64,000 nt of DNA. It comes from Sphingobacterium sp. UGAL515B_05 (GTDB lineage: Bacteria > Bacteroidota > Bacteroidia > Sphingobacteriales > Sphingobacteriaceae). The notes under the pieces are model-generated. The model worked only from the letters and a program-made list of their open reading frames with translations, had not been told where the DNA came from and made no database searches. Of this stretch, positions 35,194-45,913 are shown piece after piece (within the stretch, counting starts at the first letter, position 1; each line of letters opens with the position of its first letter). The stretch lies in NCBI RefSeq assembly GCF_033097525.1, contig NZ_CP109907.1, positions 3,720,001 to 3,784,000 on the forward strand, given 5' to 3'. The position numbers and the translations under genes are program-made.

Positions 35194-36390
35194 ATGGATC
35201 CTAAAGAAGAAGAAAAACTCATCCGTATCAGTGCACTCATTCTCCAAAAAATGCAGGGAACGCTAACAGGCGAAGATCGATTTTTTTTGGAGAGTTGGCT
35301 ACAGGAATCCGAACGGAACAAACAGATCTTTCAACGTTGTCTTGATGAGAAGCTGCAGCGTGATGCTTATACGCGTCTACAGGATTTTGAAACGCGACGT
35401 AATTTTGAGTCATTAAAAGCTAAAATTTCCTTCCATACTTCAAAGAAAGGACCTGGGCTCCTGAAACGTCTATTGCCTTACGTTGCTGCCGCCAGTGTGC
35501 TGCTGGCTCTTTCTGTGGTTTGGTATTGGAATAAGGATAGCAACCGGCTGGTTGAAACGCAGCGGGAGGGTGTAAATGATCGGCTTCCAGCGTCCCATCA
35601 GGCTGTTATCACACTCTCGGACGGGAGGCAATATGCTTTGAATAAAGGCGAAAAACAAGTTGTTATCGATGGCGGCGGCATACGCTATGAAGACGGACAT
35701 GAAGTTGCACCGATCAATGCTGCGGTGTCTGCCAGAATCGAAACCCCACGGGGTGGTATCTACGAAGTCACTCTGCCCGATGGAACCCTGGTTAAACTAA
35801 ATGCCGGGACGACACTTTCTTATCCGACAGTATTCGCTAAAGATAAACGCGAGGTAACGCTCCTTGGAGAGGCTTATTTTGAAGTTGCAAAAAAGAAGGA
35901 TCAGCCTTTTATAGTTCATACCAAAAACCAGCAAGTACAAGTACTTGGAACGCACTTCAATATCAATGCCTATCAGACATCGGTACCTACAAAGACCACT
36001 TTGTTAGAAGGTAAAGTAATGGTAACGACGCTGCTCGGAAGTAAAAAAGTAACCTTATTGCCTGGCGATCAGTCTGTCAACACAGGTACATTGTTGACCA
36101 AACATCCGGTAAACGTACAACAAGAAATGGCTTGGGTATATGGCAAATTTAATTTTGACGGAAAATCACTTCGACAAGTGATGGATGAACTGTCCCAATG
36201 GTATGCCATAGATGTCGTGTATAAGGGCGATGTGCCTGATGTTTCCTTTTTCGGTGGAACATTCAGAACGAGCAAGTTATCAACTATCCTTAAGATATTA
36301 AAAGACCAGGATCTGTCGTATCATTTGACGGAAAATGGGAAACTCATTATTGAAAAAAATGATCCTAAAGCACAGAAAGGAGGGCAATAA
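35194..36390 (+). CDS. FecR family anti-sigma factor
   Basis: The domain order is: cytoplasmic helical N-terminal part that would bind the sigma factor (1-85), one membrane helix (about 93-111, LPYVAAASVLLALSVVWYW), periplasmic FecR domain (about 165-275, PDGTLVKLNAGTTLSYP; EVTLLGEAYFEVA), and a C-terminal DUF4974 domain (about 310-385, LRQVMDELSQWYAIDVVYKG) that resembles an STN fold and should meet the transporter's STN. The 398-residue length is usual. It starts 66 bp after the sigma factor gene and is probably cotranscribed with it. Confidence 0.93.
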   Translation: MDPKEEEKLIRISALILQKMQGTLTGEDRFFLESWLQESERNKQIFQRCLDEKLQRDAYTRLQDFETRRNFESLKAKISFHTSKKGPGLLKRLLPYVAAASVLLALSVVWYWNKDSNRLVETQREGVNDRLPASHQAVITLSDGRQYALNKGEKQVVIDGGGIRYEDGHEVAPINAAVSARIETPRGGIYEVTLPDGTLVKLNAGTTLSYPTVFAKDKREVTLLGEAYFEVAKKKDQPFIVHTKNQQVQVLGTHFNINAYQTSVPTKTTLLEGKVMVTTLLGSKKVTLLPGDQSVNTGTLLTKHPVNVQQEMAWVYGKFNFDGKSLRQVMDELSQWYAIDVVYKGDVPDVSFFGGTFRTSKLSTILKILKDQDLSYHLTENGKLIIEKNDPKAQKGGQ

Positions 36391-36438
36391 AGAACGAAAA
36401 ATTATACTTCACCAAACGATATGAATTAACAAATTGGA

Positions 36439-36480
36439 CAGTGGATCCTTTCATCTAATCAGTGGATCCTACAATCTAAC
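36439..36480 (+). repeat. 21-bp tandem repeat in the SusC leader
   Basis: CAGTGGATCCT at 36439-36449 recurs at 36460-36470, each followed after three variable bases by ATCTAA. This makes two 21-bp units with 17 of 21 positions the same. They lie between the FecR stop and the STN-SusC start (36503), so they could be operator sites, a promoter duplication or a translation-level element. Confidence 0.7.
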
Positions 36481-36502
36481 CTAACTAAACTAACTAGAAT
36501 TA

Positions 36503-39500
36503 ATGAAATTAAGTTGTTTTTCACAAGCGACCAAGCCCCTTTTATGGCTCGTTTTTGCTGTCTTACTCCAGCTGGGCCATAAGGCAAATGCGCAGACCGT
36601 TACCTATGCCGGGCACAATGTTCCACTGATGGATGTGCTGCAGGCGGTCAAACTTCAGACGAACTATGAGGTGCTCGGAGCCAAAAAGATATTGGAATCG
36701 GCAAAGTCAATTTCAATTAAAGCGGACAAAATGCCCCTTAAATTATTTCTTGATAAAATTTTAAGTCAGCAGGAAATCGGCTACACGATTGAATCAAAGA
36801 CAATTTTTCTCGAAAGGAAAGCCAGTTCACGGAAATCCGAGCCTAAAAGCCTCCCCCAGGTAGAAAAACCATCCCAGAAGCAGATTCGTGGACAAGTCCT
36901 TGGGAAAGACCGTAAGCCGCTTTCCGACGTGAATATTTCACAGGTGGGCAATACCATCGCAGTGGTCGATAAAGATGGGCATTTTTCTTTTGTCGGTACT
37001 ATGCAACCGCTTACATTCAGTAGGGTTGGCTATAAAAACTTCACGCTCTCTTTGGCCGAAAACAAGGATGAGTACAGTGTAGTGATGGAAGAAGAAGCGA
37101 ATGCTCTTGAGCAGGTCGTTGTAACGGGGTACCAAGTGCTAAAAAAAGATTCCTACACAGGAACGGCGATTACGAAAAGTGGCGACGAGCTGCGACAGGT
37201 AAATCCGCAAAACGTCCTCCAAGCCATGCAGGTATTCGATCCATCGTTTAAATTGCTCGACAATAATCTTGCTGGATCCAATCCCAATGCCTTGCCGAAT
37301 ATCAATGTGCGCGGATCTTCATCTTTGCCTACTGGCGGGAACGAAGTGCTGCGAAGGGATAATATCACTACAACTATCAATATGCCGGCTTTTATATTAA
37401 ACGGTTTCGAAGTGAGTGTACAGAAGGTTCTCGATCTGGATATGACCCGTATTGAAAGTGTCACGATCTTGAAAGACGCTGCTGCTACAGCCATATATGG
37501 CTCGAGAGCGGCCAATGGTGTGATGGTAATAACGACTAAGATGCCCAGGGACGGGAAATTGCAATTGACTTATACGCATGAGAGCAATATAAATATGCCG
37601 GATTTGACAGGATACGATGTATTGCATGCTGCTGATAAATTGGCCTATGAAAAACTGGCTGGGCTGTATGATGCAACAATTCAGCGCCAACCACAGGATG
37701 CATTGGATGAGCTGTATTATCAGAAACTAGCAAATGTGCTTGGCGGTGTTGACACCTATTGGCTGTCACAGCCAGTACGGACCGCGGTCGGACAAAAGCA
37801 TGGTCTCTATCTAGAAGGTGGGTCGGAAAGTTTCCGCTATGGCGTAGACATGCGTTATCAGACCAGACCCGGTGTGATGAAGGGATCGGGAAGAAATCAA
37901 TATTCGGGCGGGCTAAACTTTAGTTATAACCTAAAGGATAAATTTAGATTTCAGAATGAGCTTGCCGTAACCGTGGTAGACGGGCGTGAATCGCCCTATG
38001 GAAATTTTGCGGATTATGTAAGAATGAATCCTTACTACCGCATGACAGATGATCAGGGCAATATTATACAGGAGGCCGATGTATGGACAAGGGTTGCAAA
38101 CTCAGGTAGTGCACAACGGGAATACGTCTTGAATCCACTCTATAATGCGACATTGAATAGCTTCAATAAATTGGGCTATACCGAACTGCTGAACAATTTT
38201 TCGGGGGATTTTGACCTGAGTAATGGGCTGCGTCTCCGGGGACAGGTAAGTTTGTTGAAACGTTTGAATACCGATGATAATTTCCGCTCGCCCTTAGCCA
38301 ATGACTTTTATTTCTATCCTACGGCACAAACAGACGAAAAGGGTAGTTATACCAGTTATACAAACAATGAATTGTACTGGGATGCAAACATACGTCTCAA
38401 TTGGATGCGTACGATTGATAAACATAGCTTCAATGTCGTGGGGGGAACCAATATACGGACAGAAAGCTATGACGAGCGTTCATTTCAAGCGATCGGATTT
38501 CCGAATGATCGGTTTACAAGTGTAGGATTTGCCAAGGGATATGCTGAGAATGCAAGTCCGTCGAGCAGTTTGGGTGCCTCCAGGTTGTTTGGAGCTTTTT
38601 TAAGTGCTAACTATTCCTATGATAACCGCTATCTGATGGATGCAACGGTCCGAATCGATGGATCCTCAAAATTTGGGGCAAATAAGCGCACCGCACCATT
38701 TTGGTCGACTGGTATCGGCTGGAATATGCACAAGGAGAAATGGTTCGCCAACGATGTTGTCAGCCAGCTTCGGCTGCGTGCAACACTGGGGCTGACGGGA
38801 TCTGTGCAGTTCGATCCTTACATGTCGCGGACAACCTATAGTTACGATAAAAGCAATTGGTACTCATCGGGGCTGGGAAGTATCGTGCGTAACTATGGCA
38901 ATGAAAACCTGACCTGGCAAAAGACCCAAAGTACCGATGTCGGTCTTGATCTAGGCCTTTGGCACGATCGTCTGACCCTTTCGCCACGCTACTACCATAA
39001 GATAACCCGTGATATCTTGGCTGATATAAACCTGGCACCTTCTACCGGATTTAGCGCTTATAAAGAAAACCTGGGGGACCTTGAAAATAAAGGATTTGAG
39101 CTCAATGCCAATTGGATTGCCCTTAAAAACGAAAAATGGACTCTGAGTCTATTGGCGAATTTGGTGCGGAACAGAAATAAAATCGTCCGTATTTCAAACG
39201 CATTGAAGAGCTACAACGAACGTGTCGACGAAGCTCAGCAGGGAACTGATTTAATGGCTGTTCCTTTGCTTCGTTATAAAGAAGGGCAATCCCTCGACGC
39301 TATCTATGCCGTTCCTTCTTTGGGTATCGATCCCGAGAATGGAAAGGAAGTTTTTATTAAAAAAGACGGGACGTTGTCGTATGACTGGGATGCAAGGGAT
39401 ATTGATGTCGTTGGGGTAGCTACACCAACAATGGAAGGATTTTTCGGAGGGACACTTCGCTATAAGCAATTTATGATGGTCGCTTATTTCCAAACGCGGA

Positions 39501-39874
39501 TAGGAGGTAAAACCTATAACCAAACCTTGGTAGACCGTGTCGAAAATGCCGATCCACGCTACAATGTGGATAGTAGGGTTCTGGAGGAAAAATGGAAAAA
39601 TCCTGGCGATGTTACCTTTTACAAAAGTATTCAGGATCTGGGACAGACAAGAGTGTCCTCGCGTTTTATTATGCCGGACAACTTATTTGCCCTACAGTCT
39701 CTTAATCTTTCTTATGATGCAGGGAAAGCGCTGTCGAAAAAATTGGCGCTGTCAAGCCTGCGTGTCGGCCTTGTTGCAAATGATATCTTTCGTTGGTCTT
39801 CGGTGAAAGTGGAACGTGGAATTACGTATCCATTTGCCCGAAGTGTGACTTTTACCCTACAGGCAGGATTATAA
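36503..39874 (+). CDS. STN-containing SusC/RagA TonB-linked outer membrane transporter
   Basis: The 1123-residue protein has a signal peptide (1-30, ending NAQ), an STN signalling domain (about 31-107, VPLMDVLQAVKLQTNYEVLG), a carboxypeptidase-D-like domain (130-200, RGQVLGKDRKPLSDVNISQV), the TonB-box-like EQVVVTGY, a plug (IESVTILKDAAATAIYGSRA) and a beta-barrel. The STN marks it as a transducer that talks to FecR. It is the first gene of a five-gene run with SusD, DUF4843, PKD-like and TlpA-type proteins. The imported substrate is unknown; similar loci in Bacteroidota are linked to diverse substrates including metal complexes and peptides. Confidence 0.95.
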   Translation: MKLSCFSQATKPLLWLVFAVLLQLGHKANAQTVTYAGHNVPLMDVLQAVKLQTNYEVLGAKKILESAKSISIKADKMPLKLFLDKILSQQEIGYTIESKTIFLERKASSRKSEPKSLPQVEKPSQKQIRGQVLGKDRKPLSDVNISQVGNTIAVVDKDGHFSFVGTMQPLTFSRVGYKNFTLSLAENKDEYSVVMEEEANALEQVVVTGYQVLKKDSYTGTAITKSGDELRQVNPQNVLQAMQVFDPSFKLLDNNLAGSNPNALPNINVRGSSSLPTGGNEVLRRDNITTTINMPAFILNGFEVSVQKVLDLDMTRIESVTILKDAAATAIYGSRAANGVMVITTKMPRDGKLQLTYTHESNINMPDLTGYDVLHAADKLAYEKLAGLYDATIQRQPQDALDELYYQKLANVLGGVDTYWLSQPVRTAVGQKHGLYLEGGSESFRYGVDMRYQTRPGVMKGSGRNQYSGGLNFSYNLKDKFRFQNELAVTVVDGRESPYGNFADYVRMNPYYRMTDDQGNIIQEADVWTRVANSGSAQREYVLNPLYNATLNSFNKLGYTELLNNFSGDFDLSNGLRLRGQVSLLKRLNTDDNFRSPLANDFYFYPTAQTDEKGSYTSYTNNELYWDANIRLNWMRTIDKHSFNVVGGTNIRTESYDERSFQAIGFPNDRFTSVGFAKGYAENASPSSSLGASRLFGAFLSANYSYDNRYLMDATVRIDGSSKFGANKRTAPFWSTGIGWNMHKEKWFANDVVSQLRLRATLGLTGSVQFDPYMSRTTYSYDKSNWYSSGLGSIVRNYGNENLTWQKTQSTDVGLDLGLWHDRLTLSPRYYHKITRDILADINLAPSTGFSAYKENLGDLENKGFELNANWIALKNEKWTLSLLANLVRNRNKIVRISNALKSYNERVDEAQQGTDLMAVPLLRYKEGQSLDAIYAVPSLGIDPENGKEVFIKKDGTLSYDWDARDIDVVGVATPTMEGFFGGTLRYKQFMMVAYFQTRIGGKTYNQTLVDRVENADPRYNVDSRVLEEKWKNPGDVTFYKSIQDLGQTRVSSRFIMPDNLFALQSLNLSYDAGKALSKKLALSSLRVGLVANDIFRWSSVKVERGITYPFARSVTFTLQAGL

Positions 39875-39917
39875 AAGATGGTAAATCCCATCCGAAGGAT
39901 GGAAAAAATATGTACAG

Positions 39918-41411
39918 ATGAAGAATTTAACTATAGTTTTAATACTGTTCACAGCCCTGAGTACGCTTTCTTGCTCCAAGTGGCTCGATATACAACCAGA
40001 AAGCGAAATTGACAAATCAGTTCTCTTCTCCACCGAAGATGGTTTCAAGGAAGCCCTGATTGGGGTATATACGCGTTGTGCAAAAGACGATCTCTATGGT
40101 AAGGAGCTAACCATTGGAACACCGGAGGTATTGGTCCAGAACTATGCATTATCAAGCAATGATCCGTTGCGTTACCAGCAGACAAAGTTGTTTAAATTTA
40201 ATGACGGTAATTTTATTGGCCGAAAGGACAATATCTGGAAAGGTCTATACAATGGTATTGTTAATACCAATCTGATACTGGAGGAAATCGACCGTAAAAA
40301 ACAATTGTTTACGGGAAGCAATTATCAATTGATCAAAGGTGAGTCGCTGGCTTTGAGAGCATATCTGCATTTTGATGCCTTGCGCCTATTTGGTCCGGCT
40401 CCGGTTGTAAATAACAAAATTGAAGCCATTCCATATGTAACGACCTATTCCAATAAGTCTACCAAATTGTCCACAGTGTCCCAACTATTGGATTCGGTAA
40501 TCCGAGATCTGGAAGAAGCCAAAGAATTGCTGAAAGTTGACCCTATCCGCCTGAAATCCTATGTGGTTGGTTATCCCACTGTCGGTGACACGTTGAAAAA
40601 TTCGGAGCTACAGGACAAGAGCCTCTTTTTACAGAATAGAAGGCACCGGCTTAACTATTATGCCGTGTGTGGACTGCTGGCACGCACTTACCTCTACAGT
40701 GGAGACAAAGTAAAGGCATTGCTGAACGCACGTGAAGTGATTGATGCCAAAAAATTTCCATGGACCAATGCCACTGATTTCCTTGCTGTCGATGCGGATA
40801 AAAAGGATCGGATTTTCTATAAAGAACTGTTGTTTGCCTGGTATATCCCGGCTATGAACAACACCTATAACAATGACTGGTTTCAGGACAACAACAGCGC
40901 GATCTATTTGGATCAGGATGAGGCAAAAACCATTTACGAAGTTGCAGGAGCCGGTGGCGGTGACATGCGCTATACACAATGGTTTGGAACAGTAAGCGTT
41001 GGAAATTCCTTTATATCATCTATTCACAAATATCGCCGGAATACGTTGGGTGACAGTTTTGCCGCCAATCTTCATTATTTGGTAGCTCCGGCGATCCGCT
41101 TGAGTGAAATCTACTATATAGCCGCCGAATGTAGCTACGAAACAGCACCCGCTCAGGCTGCAGCATGGCTTGACGAGGTCCGTGAACATCGAGGCATTGG
41201 TCAGAAAGTGGATATTTCGACAAACGCCAAACTCCGAACCGAACTACTGAAGGAATATCGGAAAGAAATGTTTGCCGAAGGACAATTGTTTTTTGCGTAT
41301 AAACGGCTCAATGAACCAATTGTCGGACAGCAAGGCACTACAATTCCGGCCAGTCAACAAATTTATGTATGGCCGTTGCCGGATGATGAAATTATCTATG
41401 GACAACGGTAA
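39918..41411 (+). CDS. SusD/RagB family lipoprotein
   Basis: A lipoprotein signal ends at Cys19 (LSTLSC). The 497-residue protein has the SusD pattern: SKWLDIQPESEIDKSVLFST, KGESLALRAYLHFDALRLFG, and IRLSEIYYIAAECSYE near the C-terminus. It starts 43 bp after the STN-type SusC and is its surface-binding partner. In this locus type the SusD is often divergent from glycan-binding ones, so a non-carbohydrate ligand is possible. Confidence 0.92.
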   Translation: MKNLTIVLILFTALSTLSCSKWLDIQPESEIDKSVLFSTEDGFKEALIGVYTRCAKDDLYGKELTIGTPEVLVQNYALSSNDPLRYQQTKLFKFNDGNFIGRKDNIWKGLYNGIVNTNLILEEIDRKKQLFTGSNYQLIKGESLALRAYLHFDALRLFGPAPVVNNKIEAIPYVTTYSNKSTKLSTVSQLLDSVIRDLEEAKELLKVDPIRLKSYVVGYPTVGDTLKNSELQDKSLFLQNRRHRLNYYAVCGLLARTYLYSGDKVKALLNAREVIDAKKFPWTNATDFLAVDADKKDRIFYKELLFAWYIPAMNNTYNNDWFQDNNSAIYLDQDEAKTIYEVAGAGGGDMRYTQWFGTVSVGNSFISSIHKYRRNTLGDSFAANLHYLVAPAIRLSEIYYIAAECSYETAPAQAAAWLDEVREHRGIGQKVDISTNAKLRTELLKEYRKEMFAEGQLFFAYKRLNEPIVGQQGTTIPASQQIYVWPLPDDEIIYGQR

Positions 41412-41423
41412 ATCGTAACCAAA

Positions 41424-42236
41424 ATGAAAAAAGATACTTTATTACTTCTGCTATTGCTACTACCACTGCTGATGTTGTGTTCTTGCAAAAAGGCAGTTTT
41501 AGCGACCTACGACAGGTCGGCAAATGTTTATTTTGATTTGAGCGACGCTGATCGGGATAGCATTGTATATACTTTTGCCTACGATATGACCAAGGCGCAG
41601 GATACCATTTTTGTTCCTGTCAAAGTAATGGGATACCGTGACCAGCACACTCGGCATTTTGAGGCTTTCGTGGAAAAAGATTCATCAACGGCGCGTGCAG
41701 ACCTGCACTATGATCCGTTGAAATCAGAATATCCATTGGAAAGTAATGCCGGTCGGGCCTTTATGCCTATCGTTGTGCATAATATAAGCGCGCTTGAAAG
41801 TCAATCTGTATCACTGCTCGTAAAACTTAAAGCTAGTGATGACTTTGGGGTTGAAAACCCAACACTGATACGGGCGCGAATTATTATTTCGGCCCAATTG
41901 GAACAGCCTGCCTGGTGGACCATGTGGCTTGATAATTATTCGCGGGTAAAACATCAGCTCTTCCTAATTGTCACCGAACAACGTTCGCTTTCGACGGTCG
42001 GGCTCGATGCACCCAAAAATCTCTACTTTGCAAATCTCTTGCTCATGATGCTCAACGATCCATTTAAATGGGTCAAGGATCATCCAGAAAAAAATTACGT
42101 GCTGAGCAGCAACGATAATGGACAGACCTACCAATTCTATCATGTGGACAATCCAAACCGAAGCATCTTATTAAGGAAAAATAGCGCTTCGGGTAAGTAT
42201 TATTTTATAGATGAATCAGGAAAGGAAGTCAGATAG
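41424..42236 (+). CDS. DUF4843 family surface lipoprotein
   Basis: A leucine-rich lipoprotein signal ends at Cys21 (LCSC). The 270-residue protein resembles DUF4843, a beta-sandwich lipoprotein found right after SusD in ECF-linked loci (RSANVYFDLSDADRDSIVYT opening; DTIFVPVKVMGY; a late PAWWTMWLDNYSRVKHQLFL segment). Its role is thought to be ancillary ligand binding at the cell surface. It begins 12 bp after SusD and its stop abuts the next ATG, so translation is coupled. Confidence 0.8.
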   Translation: MKKDTLLLLLLLLPLLMLCSCKKAVLATYDRSANVYFDLSDADRDSIVYTFAYDMTKAQDTIFVPVKVMGYRDQHTRHFEAFVEKDSSTARADLHYDPLKSEYPLESNAGRAFMPIVVHNISALESQSVSLLVKLKASDDFGVENPTLIRARIIISAQLEQPAWWTMWLDNYSRVKHQLFLIVTEQRSLSTVGLDAPKNLYFANLLLMMLNDPFKWVKDHPEKNYVLSSNDNGQTYQFYHVDNPNRSILLRKNSASGKYYFIDESGKEVR

Positions 42237-43688
42237 ATGAAAAGAAATTTAAACAGATTGAGAGCAATACTATTTTTTGCTATTGTGTCTTTAACCCTAT
42301 TGGCTTTCGAAAGCTGTTATAAGGACAAGGGAAATTATGCCATCGATATGCCTGATGGGCCGCAGATCTCAGGGTTAGATACTTTGTATGAAGCATCAGT
42401 GGGGGACAGCCTTATTATAATCCCAAAAATTACCGGCATCGATGCGGCTTCAGTGAAATGTAACTGGCGAATCGATGTGCCAGAGGCACTCGTGCCCGAA
42501 GCTAACCACTACGAAGGTCCCGCGCTGCGTATCGTTTTCGGGCTTCAGGCCAAAAGATATACGGCGCGCCTTACGGTGACCAATACGGGCAATGGGATGA
42601 AATATTTCTATAATTTTAAGATCCAGGGAACGACAGCTTTTTCGCGTGGGTCACTTGTGTTATCTGTCGAAAACGGGGTTAGTAAACTTTCGTTTATAAA
42701 GCCCGATAATACTGTACAGCCCAATATTTATGAGGCGATCAACGGCGAACCATTACCGGTGGATCCTATGCATATCCATTACTTAAAAAACCAGTTTACG
42801 GGAAATACCCCCTTGGGTTACTGGATTATATCAAAACAGGCCGGCGTGCGGCTAGATGTAAACAATCTTGTTAAGGAGGCGGTAAAACCCGGTACCCTGC
42901 ACGATAACTTTTTTTTGGCACCGTCAACGATTGCTGTGGGAAGTTTGTTCGCCCATCCTCAAGGGGTAATGATGGGGGTGATCAATGACAAATTTTATGG
43001 GGGAACTACAAACACCTGGGATCAATCGAACACCTACGGCATGTTTGGAACTTATGCGGATGGGGACTACGCGTTAGCACCAGAAGTAGTATTGACAACA
43101 GTAGACAATAATTATAGCGTAATCGCTTTCGAAAAAAATAAAAAGCAGTTTGTCCGAATCAATATTTACGGTAGCCCTATGTATTTTGGTACCCAGTATA
43201 GTCCCGTCAATACTGAAATTTTTGATCCAACACAGGTAGGCATGGATCTGATCAAAATGGTGCAGATCAATAATACGGATACCTATGCTTATACGAAGGA
43301 CGGGAGTGGTCATATTTATGAATTGAAGTTCAATGCAAATTTTAATGGACCATTTATGATCACCGCAATACATAAGAAGATCTTTATAAAACAAGAATGG
43401 ATCAATGCGGAAACAAAGTTGGTGGCGACCCGAAATGGATATATTTATGTGGCCTACAAAAATCAGGTATTTCGCTACAACCCGCTCAATCAGCAAGTGG
43501 ATCTATTGAAAACAACCATCAAATCGGATATAAGCATGCTCAAATTAGAGGACGATGAGAATACCCTGATTGCTGGGGCAGAAGGAGCGCTGTATTATAT
43601 GGATATCCGTGTTGGGAAAAATGGCGAGTTGCTCAAAACAATTGAGGGTCTTCCCGGAAATCCTGTGGATATGACCTGGCGTAACTGA
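42237..43688 (+). CDS. PKD-like family lipoprotein
   Basis: A lipoprotein signal ends at Cys27 (AFESC) with YKDKGNY immediately after, the usual opening of the Bacteroidota PKD-like family. The N-terminal part has Ig/PKD-like strands (VGDSLIIIPKITGID). The rest shows repeated beta motifs like a propeller (YGGTTNTWDQSNTYGMFG; LIAGAEGALYYMDIRVG). It begins at the base after the DUF4843 stop. It probably sits on the cell surface in the same uptake complex. The ligand is unknown. Confidence 0.78.
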   Translation: MKRNLNRLRAILFFAIVSLTLLAFESCYKDKGNYAIDMPDGPQISGLDTLYEASVGDSLIIIPKITGIDAASVKCNWRIDVPEALVPEANHYEGPALRIVFGLQAKRYTARLTVTNTGNGMKYFYNFKIQGTTAFSRGSLVLSVENGVSKLSFIKPDNTVQPNIYEAINGEPLPVDPMHIHYLKNQFTGNTPLGYWIISKQAGVRLDVNNLVKEAVKPGTLHDNFFLAPSTIAVGSLFAHPQGVMMGVINDKFYGGTTNTWDQSNTYGMFGTYADGDYALAPEVVLTTVDNNYSVIAFEKNKKQFVRINIYGSPMYFGTQYSPVNTEIFDPTQVGMDLIKMVQINNTDTYAYTKDGSGHIYELKFNANFNGPFMITAIHKKIFIKQEWINAETKLVATRNGYIYVAYKNQVFRYNPLNQQVDLLKTTIKSDISMLKLEDDENTLIAGAEGALYYMDIRVGKNGELLKTIEGLPGNPVDMTWRN

Positions 43689-43724
43689 AAGGAATAATAT
43701 AAAAATTGAACCAAACAAAAAAAT

Positions 43725-44867
43725 ATGAAAAATTTAAAAATAGTTGCCTTAGCACTGGCATTTTTGCCTATGACATCCTTTGCGCAGCAAGCTAGCTTCC
43801 AGATCAAGGGAAGTGCACCAAAAGCTTTCAATGGCAAGAAAGTGTATCTGGATTATATAAGAGATGGATTTCCGGCATCGGATTCATCGGCTATCGTGGA
43901 CGGCAGATTTAGTTTCAAAGGAACAGTAGAGGAGCCGTCTTACTCCAGGATGGTTTTTGATCAAGACAGTAAGGGGAAATTAGTCGCACAGAATATTGGC
44001 GACCGTTTATACTTCTATTTAGGCAATGAAACTTACAATATGACCATCAAGGATTCATTGCGTACTGCTGCCATAAAAGGGTCGCCATTGCATAACGCCT
44101 ATGTCGCTTATTTAAATGAAATTGGTGGTGGTTTCATGGATATCATTGATGCGGGGAATAAGGCCTTTGCGGCCGTAAAGCAAGATGCTCCCGATGCCAG
44201 CGAGCAGTATAAGGCTATTCATGAAAAGTTTGAGGCGCGTTTTGAAGCCCGCCGGGTAAAAGAGCTTGCCTTTGCTGCCAAAAATCCCAATTCAATATTC
44301 GCGGTGGACGCCCTTATTGATGCGGCCAACAAACGAAAGCTCAGTGAGATTGAACCTTTGTTTTTGAAGCTGTCCAAAGAAGTGCGTCAAATGACCAATG
44401 CGCGACAGTTGGAAGCGCGTTTTCTAGCGGAGAGAAGTGTAAAAATCGGCAATAAGGCACCCGATTTTTCCCAGCCGGATACGGAAGGGAAAATGATCAA
44501 AGTATCCGATTTTAAAGGCCAGTATGTGCTTATCGACTTTTGGGCAAGCTGGTGTAGTCCCTGCCGCGCTGAAAACCCCAACTTATTAAAGGCCTATAAC
44601 AAATACAAAAGTAAAGGATTGGAGGTCCTTGCAGTGTCGCTAGATGATACCAAAGGAAAAAATGCCTGGTTAAAAGCCATCAAAGATGATGGTTTGCCAT
44701 GGATCCATGTCGCAGATCTAAAAGGCTGGAGCAATGAGGCTGCGGTATTGTATGGCGTACGTGCTGTACCACAAAATTATTTAGTGGATCCTAAGGGAAA
44801 CATTGTCGCTATCAATATAAAAGGTGAACTGTTACACCAAGAGTTGGCCAAAATTTTTGGAAATTAA
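43725..44867 (+). CDS. TlpA-type thioredoxin-fold protein with DUF4369 domain
   Basis: A signal peptide (1-20, ending SFAQ) is followed by a DUF4369 domain (about 22-120, FNGKKVYLDYIRDGFPASDS), a helical middle, and a C-terminal AhpC/TSA-thioredoxin domain (about 238-380). The redox motif WCSPC is at 276-280 (C277, C280), with a cis-proline region VRAVPQNYLVD. Such periplasmic proteins reduce disulfides or act in thiol exchange. It is the last gene of the ECF-controlled run and is followed by a strong terminator, hinting that the cargo or its processing involves disulfide or thiol chemistry. Confidence 0.9.
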   Translation: MKNLKIVALALAFLPMTSFAQQASFQIKGSAPKAFNGKKVYLDYIRDGFPASDSSAIVDGRFSFKGTVEEPSYSRMVFDQDSKGKLVAQNIGDRLYFYLGNETYNMTIKDSLRTAAIKGSPLHNAYVAYLNEIGGGFMDIIDAGNKAFAAVKQDAPDASEQYKAIHEKFEARFEARRVKELAFAAKNPNSIFAVDALIDAANKRKLSEIEPLFLKLSKEVRQMTNARQLEARFLAERSVKIGNKAPDFSQPDTEGKMIKVSDFKGQYVLIDFWASWCSPCRAENPNLLKAYNKYKSKGLEVLAVSLDDTKGKNAWLKAIKDDGLPWIHVADLKGWSNEAAVLYGVRAVPQNYLVDPKGNIVAINIKGELLHQELAKIFGN

Positions 44868-44961
44868 TGATCGAGCGTTTTGTTATCTCTTTTAAAGATA
44901 ACGAAGGAAATTATAAGAAAAGAACGGTTTAGTGATTCGGGCGGCTAGCTGCTTGTCATTC

Positions 44962-45872
<911 letters not shown>

Positions 45873-45875
45873 CTA

Positions 45876-45904
45876 TTTCGCGGTAAGTATGGCTTACCGC
45901 GAAA
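45876..45904 (-). terminator. Intercistronic hairpin between GH5 and the esterase gene
   Basis: A perfect 12-bp stem TTTCGCGGTAAG (45876-45887) with CTTACCGCGAAA (45893-45904) and a 5-base loop, 10 bp beyond the GH5 stop. There is no strong U-run on the minus strand, so it may be a partial terminator or a transcript-protecting hairpin lowering expression of the downstream esterase. Confidence 0.6.
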
Positions 45905-45913
45905 AGATAGTGT

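Noticed and set aside
44882..44902. Small hairpin GTTATCT/AGATAAC as the TlpA operon terminator
   Set aside because: It has no T run after the stem, whereas a much stronger terminator follows at 44962-45000.
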